Shown here: piece by piece, positions 1 through 7,693 of the stretch
How the letters are laid out: the number at the start of each line of letters is the position of its first letter
Position numbering within the stretch: the stretch's first letter is position 1
NCBI GenBank assembly: GCA_019911985.1
Contig: JAIOJO010000310.1
Span: forward strand, 1-13,745
DNA length: 13,745 nt
Direction: 5' to 3'
DNA from: Sulfuricellaceae bacterium
Lineage (GTDB): Bacteria > Pseudomonadota > Gammaproteobacteria > Burkholderiales > UBA9220
Made by a program: the position numbers and the translations under genes
The notes under the pieces: model-generated
Seen by the model: only the letters and a program-made list of their open reading frames with translations
Database searches by the model: none
Told to the model about the DNA's origin: nothing

Positions 1-52
1 CGCTCGGCGAGTAGAAATTAGGTAGGGCGCCTTTATAAATTCAAAATCCTAA

Positions 53-907
53 TTAGTCGAAAACCACCGTCTTGTTGGCGTACAGCAGGATGCGGCTGTC
101 GATGTGCCAGCGCACCGCCCGCGACAAAACCACTTTTTCCAGATCCCGGCCTTTTTGTATCAGGTCTTCCAGCGCGTCGCGGTGGGAGATGCGCGTCACG
201 TCTTGCTCGATGCTCGGGCCGTCGTCCAGCGTCTCGGTGACGTAGTGGCTGGTGGCGCCGATCAGTTTCACGCCGCGCTCGAAGGCCCGGTGGTAGGGTT
301 TGGCGCCGAGGAAGGCGGGCAGGAAAGAATGGTGGATATTGATGATGCGCTGCGGAAAGCGCGCGGTGAACTCCGCCGAGAGTACCTGCATATAGCGCGC
401 CAGCACGATGAAGTCGATGCGATGCTCGTCGAGTAGCGCCCATTGCTGCCGTTCGGCGGCCTCCTTATTGCCTTGGGTGACTGGAATGTGGTGAAACGGG
501 ATGGCGTAAAAATCCGCCAGTTTGCGGTTGTCCTCGTGGTTGCTGAGAATCAGCGGGATGTCGCAATGCAGCTCGCCGCTTTGGTGGCGGTACAGCAGGT
601 CCACCAGGCAGTGGTCGTATTTCGACACGAAAATCGCCATGCGCGGCCGCCGCGTCGACAGGGCCAGATGCCAGACCATGCCGAAACGCGCGGCGAGCGG
701 GGCGAAAGCGCGTTCGAAGTCGGCGGTGTCCAGGTCGAAGCCGCCCAAATCCCACTCCACCCGCATCAGGAACAGCTTGAGCTCGCTGTCCTGGTGCTGA
801 TCGGCGTGCAGGATGTTGGCGTTATGGCTATAGAGAAAATCGGCGATGCCGGCGACCAGCCCCTTTTGGTCGGGGCAGCTAATCAGCAGGGTGGCGGTGT
901 TTTTCAT
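53..907 (-). CDS. purU: Formyltetrahydrofolate deformylase
   Basis: Cytosolic enzyme that hydrolyses 10-formyltetrahydrofolate to tetrahydrofolate and formate; it balances the one-carbon pool and supplies formate for purine synthesis. The 284-residue product has the family's two-part layout: an N-terminal ACT-type regulatory domain (about residues 5-85, beginning LLISCPDQKGLVAGIA) and a formyltransferase-fold catalytic domain (about 88-284). The catalytic Asn-His-Asp set is visible as N190 and H192 in INIHHSFLPAF and D228 in TLDDGP. The length matches the usual 280-290. The frame stays open up to 1066, but the extra 53 residues are proline/arginine-rich and unlike the family, so I start at the ATG at 905-907, where the ACT domain begins directly. 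Its Shine-Dalgarno sequence is weak. The gene is alone on its strand and diverges from nrdA. A large stem-loop lies in its leader (962-1041). Confidence 0.95.
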   Translation of the reverse strand: MKNTATLLISCPDQKGLVAGIADFLYSHNANILHADQHQDSELKLFLMRVEWDLGGFDLDTADFERAFAPLAARFGMVWHLALSTRRPRMAIFVSKYDHCLVDLLYRHQSGELHCDIPLILSNHEDNRKLADFYAIPFHHIPVTQGNKEAAERQQWALLDEHRIDFIVLARYMQVLSAEFTARFPQRIINIHHSFLPAFLGAKPYHRAFERGVKLIGATSHYVTETLDDGPSIEQDVTRISHRDALEDLIQKGRDLEKVVLSRAVRWHIDSRILLYANKTVVFD

Positions 908-961
908 TGTGCGCGATCGAGTTCCGAGTCGTAAATCCAGTCCGGCATGATACACCCGCAC

Positions 962-1041
962 CCCCGGCCAAACCACCCGAGGGCAAGAGGGGTAGGCCGT
1001 GGTTGTAAAGCCGCTCTTGTCCTCGGGAGGGGTGGCCGGGG
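962..1041 (-). repeat. Extended inverted repeat in the purU leader
   Basis: Arms CCCGAGG-g-CAAGAG (976-989) and CTCTTG-t-CCTCGGG (1014-1027) pair over 13 bases, with one central position that is G-U if read on the plus strand and A-C if read on the minus strand. The loop is 24 nt (990-1013). Outside this, CCA (973-975) can pair with TGG (1033-1035) and CCCCGG (962-967) with CCGGGG (1036-1041), with small bulges. The structure ends 54 bases upstream of the purU ATG, inside its untranslated leader. It could be a cis-acting RNA, or a dispersed palindromic repeat that happened to land here. I do not recognise a known riboswitch. Confidence 0.6.
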
Positions 1042-1138
1042 AGAAGCGGCAACAACCACGCTCCACCAGGGAGCTCCGCGCCAGGTGAACGGGCGGTAGC
1101 GAATTGTTTCTTCAGGAAATCTATATGGCATAAAAAAT

Positions 1139-1167
1139 AGTATAAAAAAACGGTTGCATTAGGCTAA
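1139..1167 (-). promoter_or_regulatory. Possible purU promoter
   Basis: On the minus strand TATACT (1144 to 1139) is a five-of-six match to the -10 consensus. It lies 17 bases from a weak -35, TTAGCC (1167 to 1162). Transcription would start near 1132, giving a leader of about 225 nt that includes the stem-loop at 962-1041. The surrounding AT-rich stretch fits a promoter region, but the -35 is poor. Confidence 0.3.
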
Positions 1168-1182
1168 TGGAATAACTAGAAT
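1154..1182 (+). promoter_or_regulatory. Probable nrdA sigma-70 promoter
   Basis: TTGCAT (1154-1159) and TAGAAT (1177-1182) are separated by exactly 17 bases. The -10 matches the consensus at five of six positions, the -35 at three. A transcript would begin around 1189 and carry a leader of about 95 nt to the nrdA ATG. The -10 element lies inside the first NrdR-like box, which is how this repressor commonly acts. Confidence 0.5.
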
Positions 1183-1220
1183 TTGCCGAAATGTCAGGGG
1201 GTGACCACAACATATAGTGG
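1173..1220 (+). promoter_or_regulatory. Tandem NrdR-box-like operators upstream of nrdA
   Basis: CCACAACATATAGTGG (1205-1220) is a 16-base imperfect palindrome close to the known NrdR box (ACACWATATATWTTGTGT-like core). A weaker half-conserved copy, with CTAGAATTTG at its core, occupies 1173-1188. The centres are 32 bases apart, about three helical turns, which is the paired spacing known for NrdR boxes. The first overlaps the -10 and the second lies just downstream of the expected start site. NrdR is the ATP/dATP-sensing zinc-finger/ATP-cone repressor of ribonucleotide reductase genes; it is not encoded in this window. Confidence 0.55.
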
Positions 1221-1284
1221 TTATTAACAAAATTGCCCGATTCATTGATTTATCACAAAAAATATTAAAAGGGAGAGATTCTCG

Positions 1285-4125
<2,841 letters not shown>

Positions 4126-4181
4126 GCCCGGCTCCGGCGGGGACGGCGTCCTAACGATATAAAGCGAATTTAGCGGACTAA

Positions 4182-4198
4182 GCGGCGAATAGGGCCGC
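4182..4198 (+). other. Small GC hairpin between nrdA and nrdB
   Basis: GCGGC (4182-4186) and GCCGC (4194-4198) form a five-base-pair stem with a seven-base loop, 15 bases upstream of the nrdB Shine-Dalgarno sequence. There is no following T-run, so it is not an obvious terminator; it could influence the relative expression or stability of the two messages. Confidence 0.3.
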
Positions 4199-4223
4199 CC
4201 GGCAATAATGATGGAGGAACAAC

Positions 4224-5369
4224 ATGATACTGAGTTTTGAAGACGATATGAGCGCTAGGCCGACCCCGCTACGGGCCGCCGCGGCCATGGCCGACGTGGA
4301 TGCGGAAGACGAAGCCACCTCGTCCGCGGCGCTGACGGGAATCCACAGCACCCGCCGGGTCAAGGTGGAGGACAAGCGCATCATCAATTGCCGTTCCGAC
4401 GTCAACCAATTGGTGCCGTTCAAGTACAAATGGGCGTGGGAGAAATATCTCAACGCCTGCGCCAATCACTGGATGCCGCAGGAAGTGAACATGAACCGCG
4501 ACATCGCCCTGTGGAAAGACCCCAACGGCCTGACCGCGGACGAGCGCCGCATCGTCGAGCGCAATCTGGGCTTCTTCACCACCGCCGATTCGCTGGCCGC
4601 CAACAACATCGTGCTGGGCACCTACCGCCACATTTCCAACCCGGAGTGCCGCCAGTTCCTGCTGCGCCAGGCTTTCGAGGAGGCGATCCACACCCATGCC
4701 TACCAGTACATCGTGGAGTCCCTGGGCCTGGACGAAGGCGAGATTTTCAACATGTACCACGAAATCCCGTCGATACGCGACAAGGACGAGTTCCTGCTGC
4801 CCTTTATCGACACGCTGACCAACCCCTTGTTCAAGACCGGCACGCCGGAAGCCGACCAGCAGTTGCTGCGCTCCATCATCGTGTTTGCCTGCATCATGGA
4901 AGGCATTTTCTTCTACGTCGGCTTCGTGCAGATTCTCGCCTTGGGACGCATGAACAAGATGGTGGGCGCCGCCGAACAGTACCAGTACATCCTGCGCGAC
5001 GAGTCGATGCACTTGAACTTCGGCGTCGATGTGATCAACCAGATCAAGCTGGAAAATCCGCACTTGTGGACCGCCGCTTTCCGCGAGGAAATCGCAGGCC
5101 TGTTCAAGAAGGCGGTGGAGCTGGAATACGCCTACGCCGAGGACACCATGCCGCGCGGCGTATTGGGCATGAACGCGTCGATGTTCAAGGAATACCTGCG
5201 CTTCATCTGCAACCGCCGTTGTCAGCAGATCGGCCTGGATACGCTGTTCCCCGGCGCGACCAATCCTTTCCCGTGGATGTCGGAGATGATGGACTTGAAG
5301 AAAGAGAAGAATTTCTTTGAGACGCGGGTGACGGAGTATCAGTCGGGTGGGGCGTTGAGTTGGGATTGA
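4224..5369 (+). CDS. nrdB: Class Ia ribonucleoside-diphosphate reductase, beta subunit
   Basis: Radical-generating subunit with a di-iron centre and a stable tyrosyl radical that is passed to NrdA. The 381 residues include all metal ligands in the expected order: D122 (TADSL), E153 and H156 (EEAIH), E226 (IMEGIFFY), E260 and H263 (RDESMH). Y160 sits four residues after H156, as the radical tyrosine does in E. coli (Y122), so this is a tyrosyl-radical enzyme and not the Phe-bearing Chlamydia type. D122, E153, H156 and Y160 are all offset by 38 from E. coli numbering because of a longer, Ala/Asp-rich N-terminus (about residues 8-40). The start ATG follows GGAGG (4213-4217) by six bases. The C-terminus, GGALSWD, is the expected flexible tail that docks on NrdA. 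It is presumably cotranscribed with nrdA. Confidence 0.96.
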   Translation: MILSFEDDMSARPTPLRAAAAMADVDAEDEATSSAALTGIHSTRRVKVEDKRIINCRSDVNQLVPFKYKWAWEKYLNACANHWMPQEVNMNRDIALWKDPNGLTADERRIVERNLGFFTTADSLAANNIVLGTYRHISNPECRQFLLRQAFEEAIHTHAYQYIVESLGLDEGEIFNMYHEIPSIRDKDEFLLPFIDTLTNPLFKTGTPEADQQLLRSIIVFACIMEGIFFYVGFVQILALGRMNKMVGAAEQYQYILRDESMHLNFGVDVINQIKLENPHLWTAAFREEIAGLFKKAVELEYAYAEDTMPRGVLGMNASMFKEYLRFICNRRCQQIGLDTLFPGATNPFPWMSEMMDLKKEKNFFETRVTEYQSGGALSWD

Positions 5370-5377
5370 TGGGAAGA

Positions 5378-5398
5378 CGCAGGAGGTTGCGCTTTTTC
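5378..5398 (+). terminator. Weak possible terminator after nrdB
   Basis: CGCA and TGCG form a short stem around GGAGGT, followed by a T-rich stretch (CTTTTTCTGTTT). The stem is only four pairs, so an intrinsic terminator is doubtful, but this is the only candidate between nrdB and the next, compositionally different gene. Confidence 0.25.
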
Positions 5399-5427
5399 TG
5401 TTTAGAGAAAATAGGCTGAAAAAAAGA

Positions 5428-5973
5428 ATGTCCGCTGAAGAAAAAATGCCAGATTGGATGAAATCAAATTTATGGGTGTTTGTTAATTCATCATTTTTTC
5501 TAACAGTGATAGTTGCTTTCTTGGTGTTTGGCTATGGGAAATATACGGACTATCTCAAGGAGCAAGGTGAACAAAAAGTTCGCATGGAAAAATTAGACCT
5601 TCAAATTGCGACAGCTCTTTATGAGTTCCGAATACAAATAAAACTGGCTTCTTCAAGAAAGGAGTTAATTTCAGCAATTGAGTATCTGGATAATGTTAAG
5701 TCCCTTTATCCCGATTTACTTGCAAGACCGTTGAAGGGGTATGTCATTGAAACTTTGTTGAATGTTCCTCCAGGCGTGCAAAGAGATGTAATTAATAGTT
5801 CGCTCCAAGGTCTTGAAACACTAATGATTGCGAAAAATAGTTATTTAGCTCAAGAGAAGAATGGCCGAGATATTAATGTTCAGGAGCAGAAAAAGTACAT
5901 ACTTGATTGGCTAGATTTTGAAATTGCAAAGCCTAGAGGATGGTCAATTCCTTATTATCTGTATTATCGCTAA
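5428..5973 (+). CDS. Hypothetical single-pass membrane protein, AT-rich gene
   Basis: Unrecognised 181-residue protein. About residues 15-40 (from LWVFVNSSFFLTVIVAFLVF) form one hydrophobic helix, with the short acidic N-terminus before it. The rest is charged and largely helical (YLKEQGEQKVRMEKL, then several amphipathic stretches) and ends in the aromatic YYLYYR. A single anchor with a soluble helical domain is the likely topology. Base composition is unlike its neighbours: two 60-base rows I counted inside it (5461 and 5641) are 27 and 33 percent GC, against 62 percent for a row in nrdB (4561). Codon use is correspondingly A/T-ending. The ATG at 5428 has no clear Shine-Dalgarno sequence; M7 is an alternative start. 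The composition and the adjoining repeat block suggest recent acquisition. Function unknown. Confidence 0.75.
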   Translation: MSAEEKMPDWMKSNLWVFVNSSFFLTVIVAFLVFGYGKYTDYLKEQGEQKVRMEKLDLQIATALYEFRIQIKLASSRKELISAIEYLDNVKSLYPDLLARPLKGYVIETLLNVPPGVQRDVINSSLQGLETLMIAKNSYLAQEKNGRDINVQEQKKYILDWLDFEIAKPRGWSIPYYLYYR

Positions 5974-5987
5974 CCATATTTCAATGT

Positions 5988-6017
5988 GCGTAAGGCGTAA
6001 TAATAACGAGCGTAAGG
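5988..6017. repeat. Short direct repeat GCGTAAGG
   Basis: GCGTAAGG occurs at 5988-5995 and 6010-6017, 22 bases apart, just after the AT-rich gene and at the left edge of the repeat block. It may be part of a dispersed intergenic repeat unit that continues into the hairpin at 6032-6059. Confidence 0.4.
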
Positions 6018-6031
6018 TGGAACTGTGGTAG

Positions 6032-6059
6032 GGCGCCAATAAGCGAAGCGCATTGCGCC
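6032..6059. repeat. Hairpin repeat GGCGC-c-AAT / ATT-GCGCC
   Basis: GGCGC and AAT (6032-6036 and 6038-6040, with one bulged C) pair with ATT and GCGCC (6052-6059) around the loop AAGCGAAGCGC. Intergenic units of this kind (GC palindrome around an AGCGAAGCGC-like core) are common in gammaproteobacterial genomes; the family assignment is from memory, not from a search. Confidence 0.5.
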
Positions 6060-6116
6060 GGATATGTTGTTGCGCTTCGCGCCGGCTGTTTGAGTGCCGG
6101 GGGCTGCCCGGCGGCA

Positions 6117-6152
6117 GGTATCTTTCTTTTGCTTGCCCAAAAGAAAGATACC
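6117..6152. repeat. Perfect 14-bp inverted repeat (left arm hairpin)
   Basis: GGTATCTTTCTTTT (6117-6130) and AAAAGAAAGATACC (6139-6152) are exact reverse complements around the eight-base loop GCTTGCCC. It is the core of the left copy of the larger repeat. Confidence 0.85.
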
Positions 6153-6193
6153 AAAGAAAAGGGCACTCCGCTGCCCCGACCCTACGGGCTAAA

Positions 6194-6285
6194 CCTCGGC
6201 TAGTCGGAAAAACCGGGCGGCGCCGGAACTCGCTGCGCTCAGACAGCCGTCGCCGACTTCCCCCGGTTTTTCCGCCAATCCGAGG
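6194..6285. repeat. Inverted repeat CGGAAAAACCGGG / CCCGGTTTTTCCG
   Basis: Thirteen-base perfect arms at 6205-6217 and 6262-6274, extended after a five-base mismatch by CCTCGG (6194-6199) and CCGAGG (6280-6285). The 44 bases between the arms include the GAACTCG...CTCAGACA segment shared with the right half of the block. Confidence 0.75.
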
Positions 6286-6370
6286 CGGGTCAGAGGGGAG
6301 GGCAAGGCGTCGTAGGTGGACGGTTCTGCCTAAGACGTGGTGGGGTGGTGAGGTGGGGTGTTGAATTTCT

Positions 6371-6396
6371 CCCCTCTCCCGCGAGCGGGAGAGGGG
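6371..6396. repeat. Perfect 11-bp GC hairpin in the centre of the palindrome
   Basis: CCCCTCTCCCG (6371-6381) and CGGGAGAGGGG (6386-6396) pair exactly around the loop CGAG, followed by a purine-rich GCAGGGGGAGAGGG tract. This CTCTCCC/GGGAGAG element is a familiar intergenic repeat in many proteobacteria (from memory). Confidence 0.75.
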
Positions 6397-6567
6397 CAGG
6401 GGGAGAGGGTGCATTTGATCCCCTCTACGCCGCCGAGTAGCGCAGACGAGCCGGGGGCCTTCGGCTGAGGGTGTCTGAGGCCGTAGGCCGAGTTCCTCAG
6501 CCGCCCGGCTTGGCGAGCAACGCAGGGAACCCCGAAGGGGCGGAGTAGCGGGGTCGCCTTTTCTTTG

Positions 6568-6602
6568 CTTACATTTCTTTTGGCGAAGCAAAAGAAAGTA
6601 AG
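6568..6602. repeat. Inverted repeat CTTAC-a-TTTCTTTT / AAAAGAAAGTAAG (right arm hairpin)
   Basis: The arms 6568-6581 and 6590-6602 pair fully except for one bulged A (6573), around the eight-base loop GGCGAAGC. It is the counterpart, on the other strand, of the hairpin at 6117-6152. Confidence 0.8.
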
Positions 6603-6697
6603 CTGCTGTCGGGCAGCCCCCGACACCTAAACAAGCGCGCGAAGCGAACAACTAACAGGAACGAGAATACTTTGACGAAGAATAAACGGAGCTATTT

Positions 6698-6877
6698 ATG
6701 AACCATTACCACGTGTCCTTCGTCGATAGCGACGGCTCATTTTATTCGGCCTCGGTGGAGACGCCGCACGATCTGTTTACCACCGTGGGGATAGACGGCA
6801 TAGCCCAGGAATTGGGCGAGCGCCTGGAGCAGGAAGAGCCGGTGGCGATCATTAACGTAATCCCTCTTAAATCTTGA
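6698..6877 (+). CDS. Hypothetical 59-residue protein
   Basis: Small unrecognised protein running from MNHYHVSFVDSDGSFYSASV to VIPLKS at the C-terminus. It has a beta-strand-like start and end and a helical, acidic middle (IAQELGERLEQEEP); no cysteines, signal peptide or membrane segment. The ATG follows GGAG (6688-6691) by six bases, and codon use is GC-rich like the genes behind it. It is the first gene after the repeat block. The SseB-like gene begins 30 bases after its stop with its own ribosome site, so it probably opens a four-gene operon. Length and ribosome site support a real gene; function unknown. Confidence 0.65.
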   Translation: MNHYHVSFVDSDGSFYSASVETPHDLFTTVGIDGIAQELGERLEQEEPVAIINVIPLKS

Positions 6878-6907
6878 GGGGATATTAAGGTTCTCGGAAA
6901 GGTCGAT

Positions 6908-7342
6908 ATGGCAGAAGAAGTCTTTGAAGCAAAAAACGAGCTGGAGCGCCAGTTGCTGGCGGCCCATGAGGGCAGCATCAGCGAGGACGATCTGGTCGAT
7001 TTTATCCTCGGCAGCGAAGTGTTCATGCCGATCCAGGACGAGAAGGGTGAGCAGATACAAGGCCTGCAGCGCTCCTCGAAGGCGATGCCGTTGGCGGTGG
7101 AGGCCGACGGCGGGATCGTGGTGATGCTGGTGTTCAGCAGTCCCGACCGCGCCAAGCCTGTGGTCAAGGAATTCGACGGATACGGCGGCGGCTTGCTGAC
7201 GGAGTTCTCCTGGGTATTGGAGAAAATCGACGAAGGTTTCGGCATCTCCATCAATCCGGGCTGGGATATCGGCTTCGATATCGAGCCCGAATTGGTCGCG
7301 CTGCTGAAAACCCGTTTGCTGACCAAAAGCGCTACGCATTAA
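6908..7342 (+). CDS. SseB-family N-terminal domain protein
   Basis: A 144-residue soluble protein that looks like a stand-alone SseB N-terminal domain. The first part is helical (ELERQLLAAHEGSISEDDLVDFIL), then SEVFMPIQD, a central VVMLVFSSPDRAKPV segment (the family's 'F-T-S-P-E-R-A' region) and the typical ending GFGISINPGWDIGFDIEPELVALL. SseB was named in E. coli for a serine-sensitivity phenotype; its biochemical role is not established, and this copy lacks a second domain. GGAAAGG (6896-6902) precedes the ATG. It is the second gene of the cassette 6698-9172. The family call is from motif recognition; no function is inferred. Confidence 0.7.
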   Translation: MAEEVFEAKNELERQLLAAHEGSISEDDLVDFILGSEVFMPIQDEKGEQIQGLQRSSKAMPLAVEADGGIVVMLVFSSPDRAKPVVKEFDGYGGGLLTEFSWVLEKIDEGFGISINPGWDIGFDIEPELVALLKTRLLTKSATH

Positions 7343-7401
7343 GCGGGGGCGGCAGGCGGGGAAGCGTGCCGGGGCGAAACGAGTAAAACGGAGCGGAAAC
7401 G

Positions 7402-7668
7402 ATGGTGGCGTTTTCTAGCAAGGAAATACTCGAAGGTGAAGGCGAAATTCACGACGTGACGAATTTCCGGGAGGTGCATTTGTTGCGCCTGGAAAACCAG
7501 ATGTTGTCTAAAGAGCGGCGCATTCTGATGCAATTGGCGGGGGCGGCGGCCTTGTTGCTGAACGAGCTTGATGCCGACACGTTTGAAACCTACGAAACCG
7601 CCGAGTTGCTGTCCGACTACTTGCGCAAGTTGGATGAGGATGAGTTGCGCCGCGTCATGTACGGCTGA
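7402..7668 (+). CDS. Hypothetical 88-residue helical protein
   Basis: Unrecognised small protein, almost wholly helical by sequence. Residues 25-58 (EVHLLRLENQMLSKERRILM, then an alanine/leucine-rich stretch) look like a coiled coil or helical hairpin, followed by the acidic FETYETAELLSDYLRKLDEDELRR. No cysteines, signal peptide or clear membrane segment. The ATG follows GGAG (7390-7393) by eight bases. It lies 59 bases after the SseB-like gene and 25 bases before the HTH-ferredoxin gene, so it is likely cotranscribed with both. It could be an oligomerisation partner or anti-regulator of its neighbour; that is speculation. Confidence 0.7.
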   Translation: MVAFSSKEILEGEGEIHDVTNFREVHLLRLENQMLSKERRILMQLAGAAALLLNELDADTFETYETAELLSDYLRKLDEDELRRVMYG

Positions 7669-7693
7669 TTAGGGGCGGGTCAGGAGGCCAGCA

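Larger units (their letters stand above)
6066..6652. repeat. Large imperfect palindrome of two inverted repeat copies
   Basis: The left arm (about 6066-6250) and the reverse complement of the right arm (about 6468-6652) are the same repeat. In order they share GTTGTT-CGCTTCGCGC, a GTTTG/GTTTAGGTG segment, GGGGGCTGCCCG, TTTCTTTTGCTT, CAAAAGAAA, CAAAGAAAAGG, CCGCT, GAACTCG and CTCAGACA, with small gaps. The centre, near 6359, is next to a separate GC hairpin. Each arm carries its own hairpin (6117-6152 and 6568-6602). Frames open across the block are arginine/proline-rich, end at the repeat edges and look non-coding. This accounts for most of the gene-free stretch 5974-6697. It could be two head-to-head copies of a miniature repeat, or the remains of a mobile unit; no transposase is present. 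Confidence 0.75.

Noticed and set aside
21..31. GGTAGGGCGCC shared with 6027-6037
   Set aside because: An 11-base match is expected by chance several times in a GC-rich window of this size.
908..1066. Upstream extension of purU by 53 residues
   Set aside because: The extra stretch is Pro/Arg/Gly-rich, unlike PurU proteins, and lies over the stem-loop; the ACT domain begins at the ATG at 907.
4269..5063. 264-codon open frame antisense to nrdB
   Set aside because: Mirror of nrdB codon bias, no family features.
5944..6651. Open frames across the repeat block on both strands
   Set aside because: They follow the repeats, are low-complexity (Arg/Pro/Ser) and lack ribosome sites; the region is better explained as repeats.
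5974..6697. CRISPR array among the repeated elements
   Set aside because: Repeats are inverted and of varied length, with no regular spacer pattern and no cas genes.
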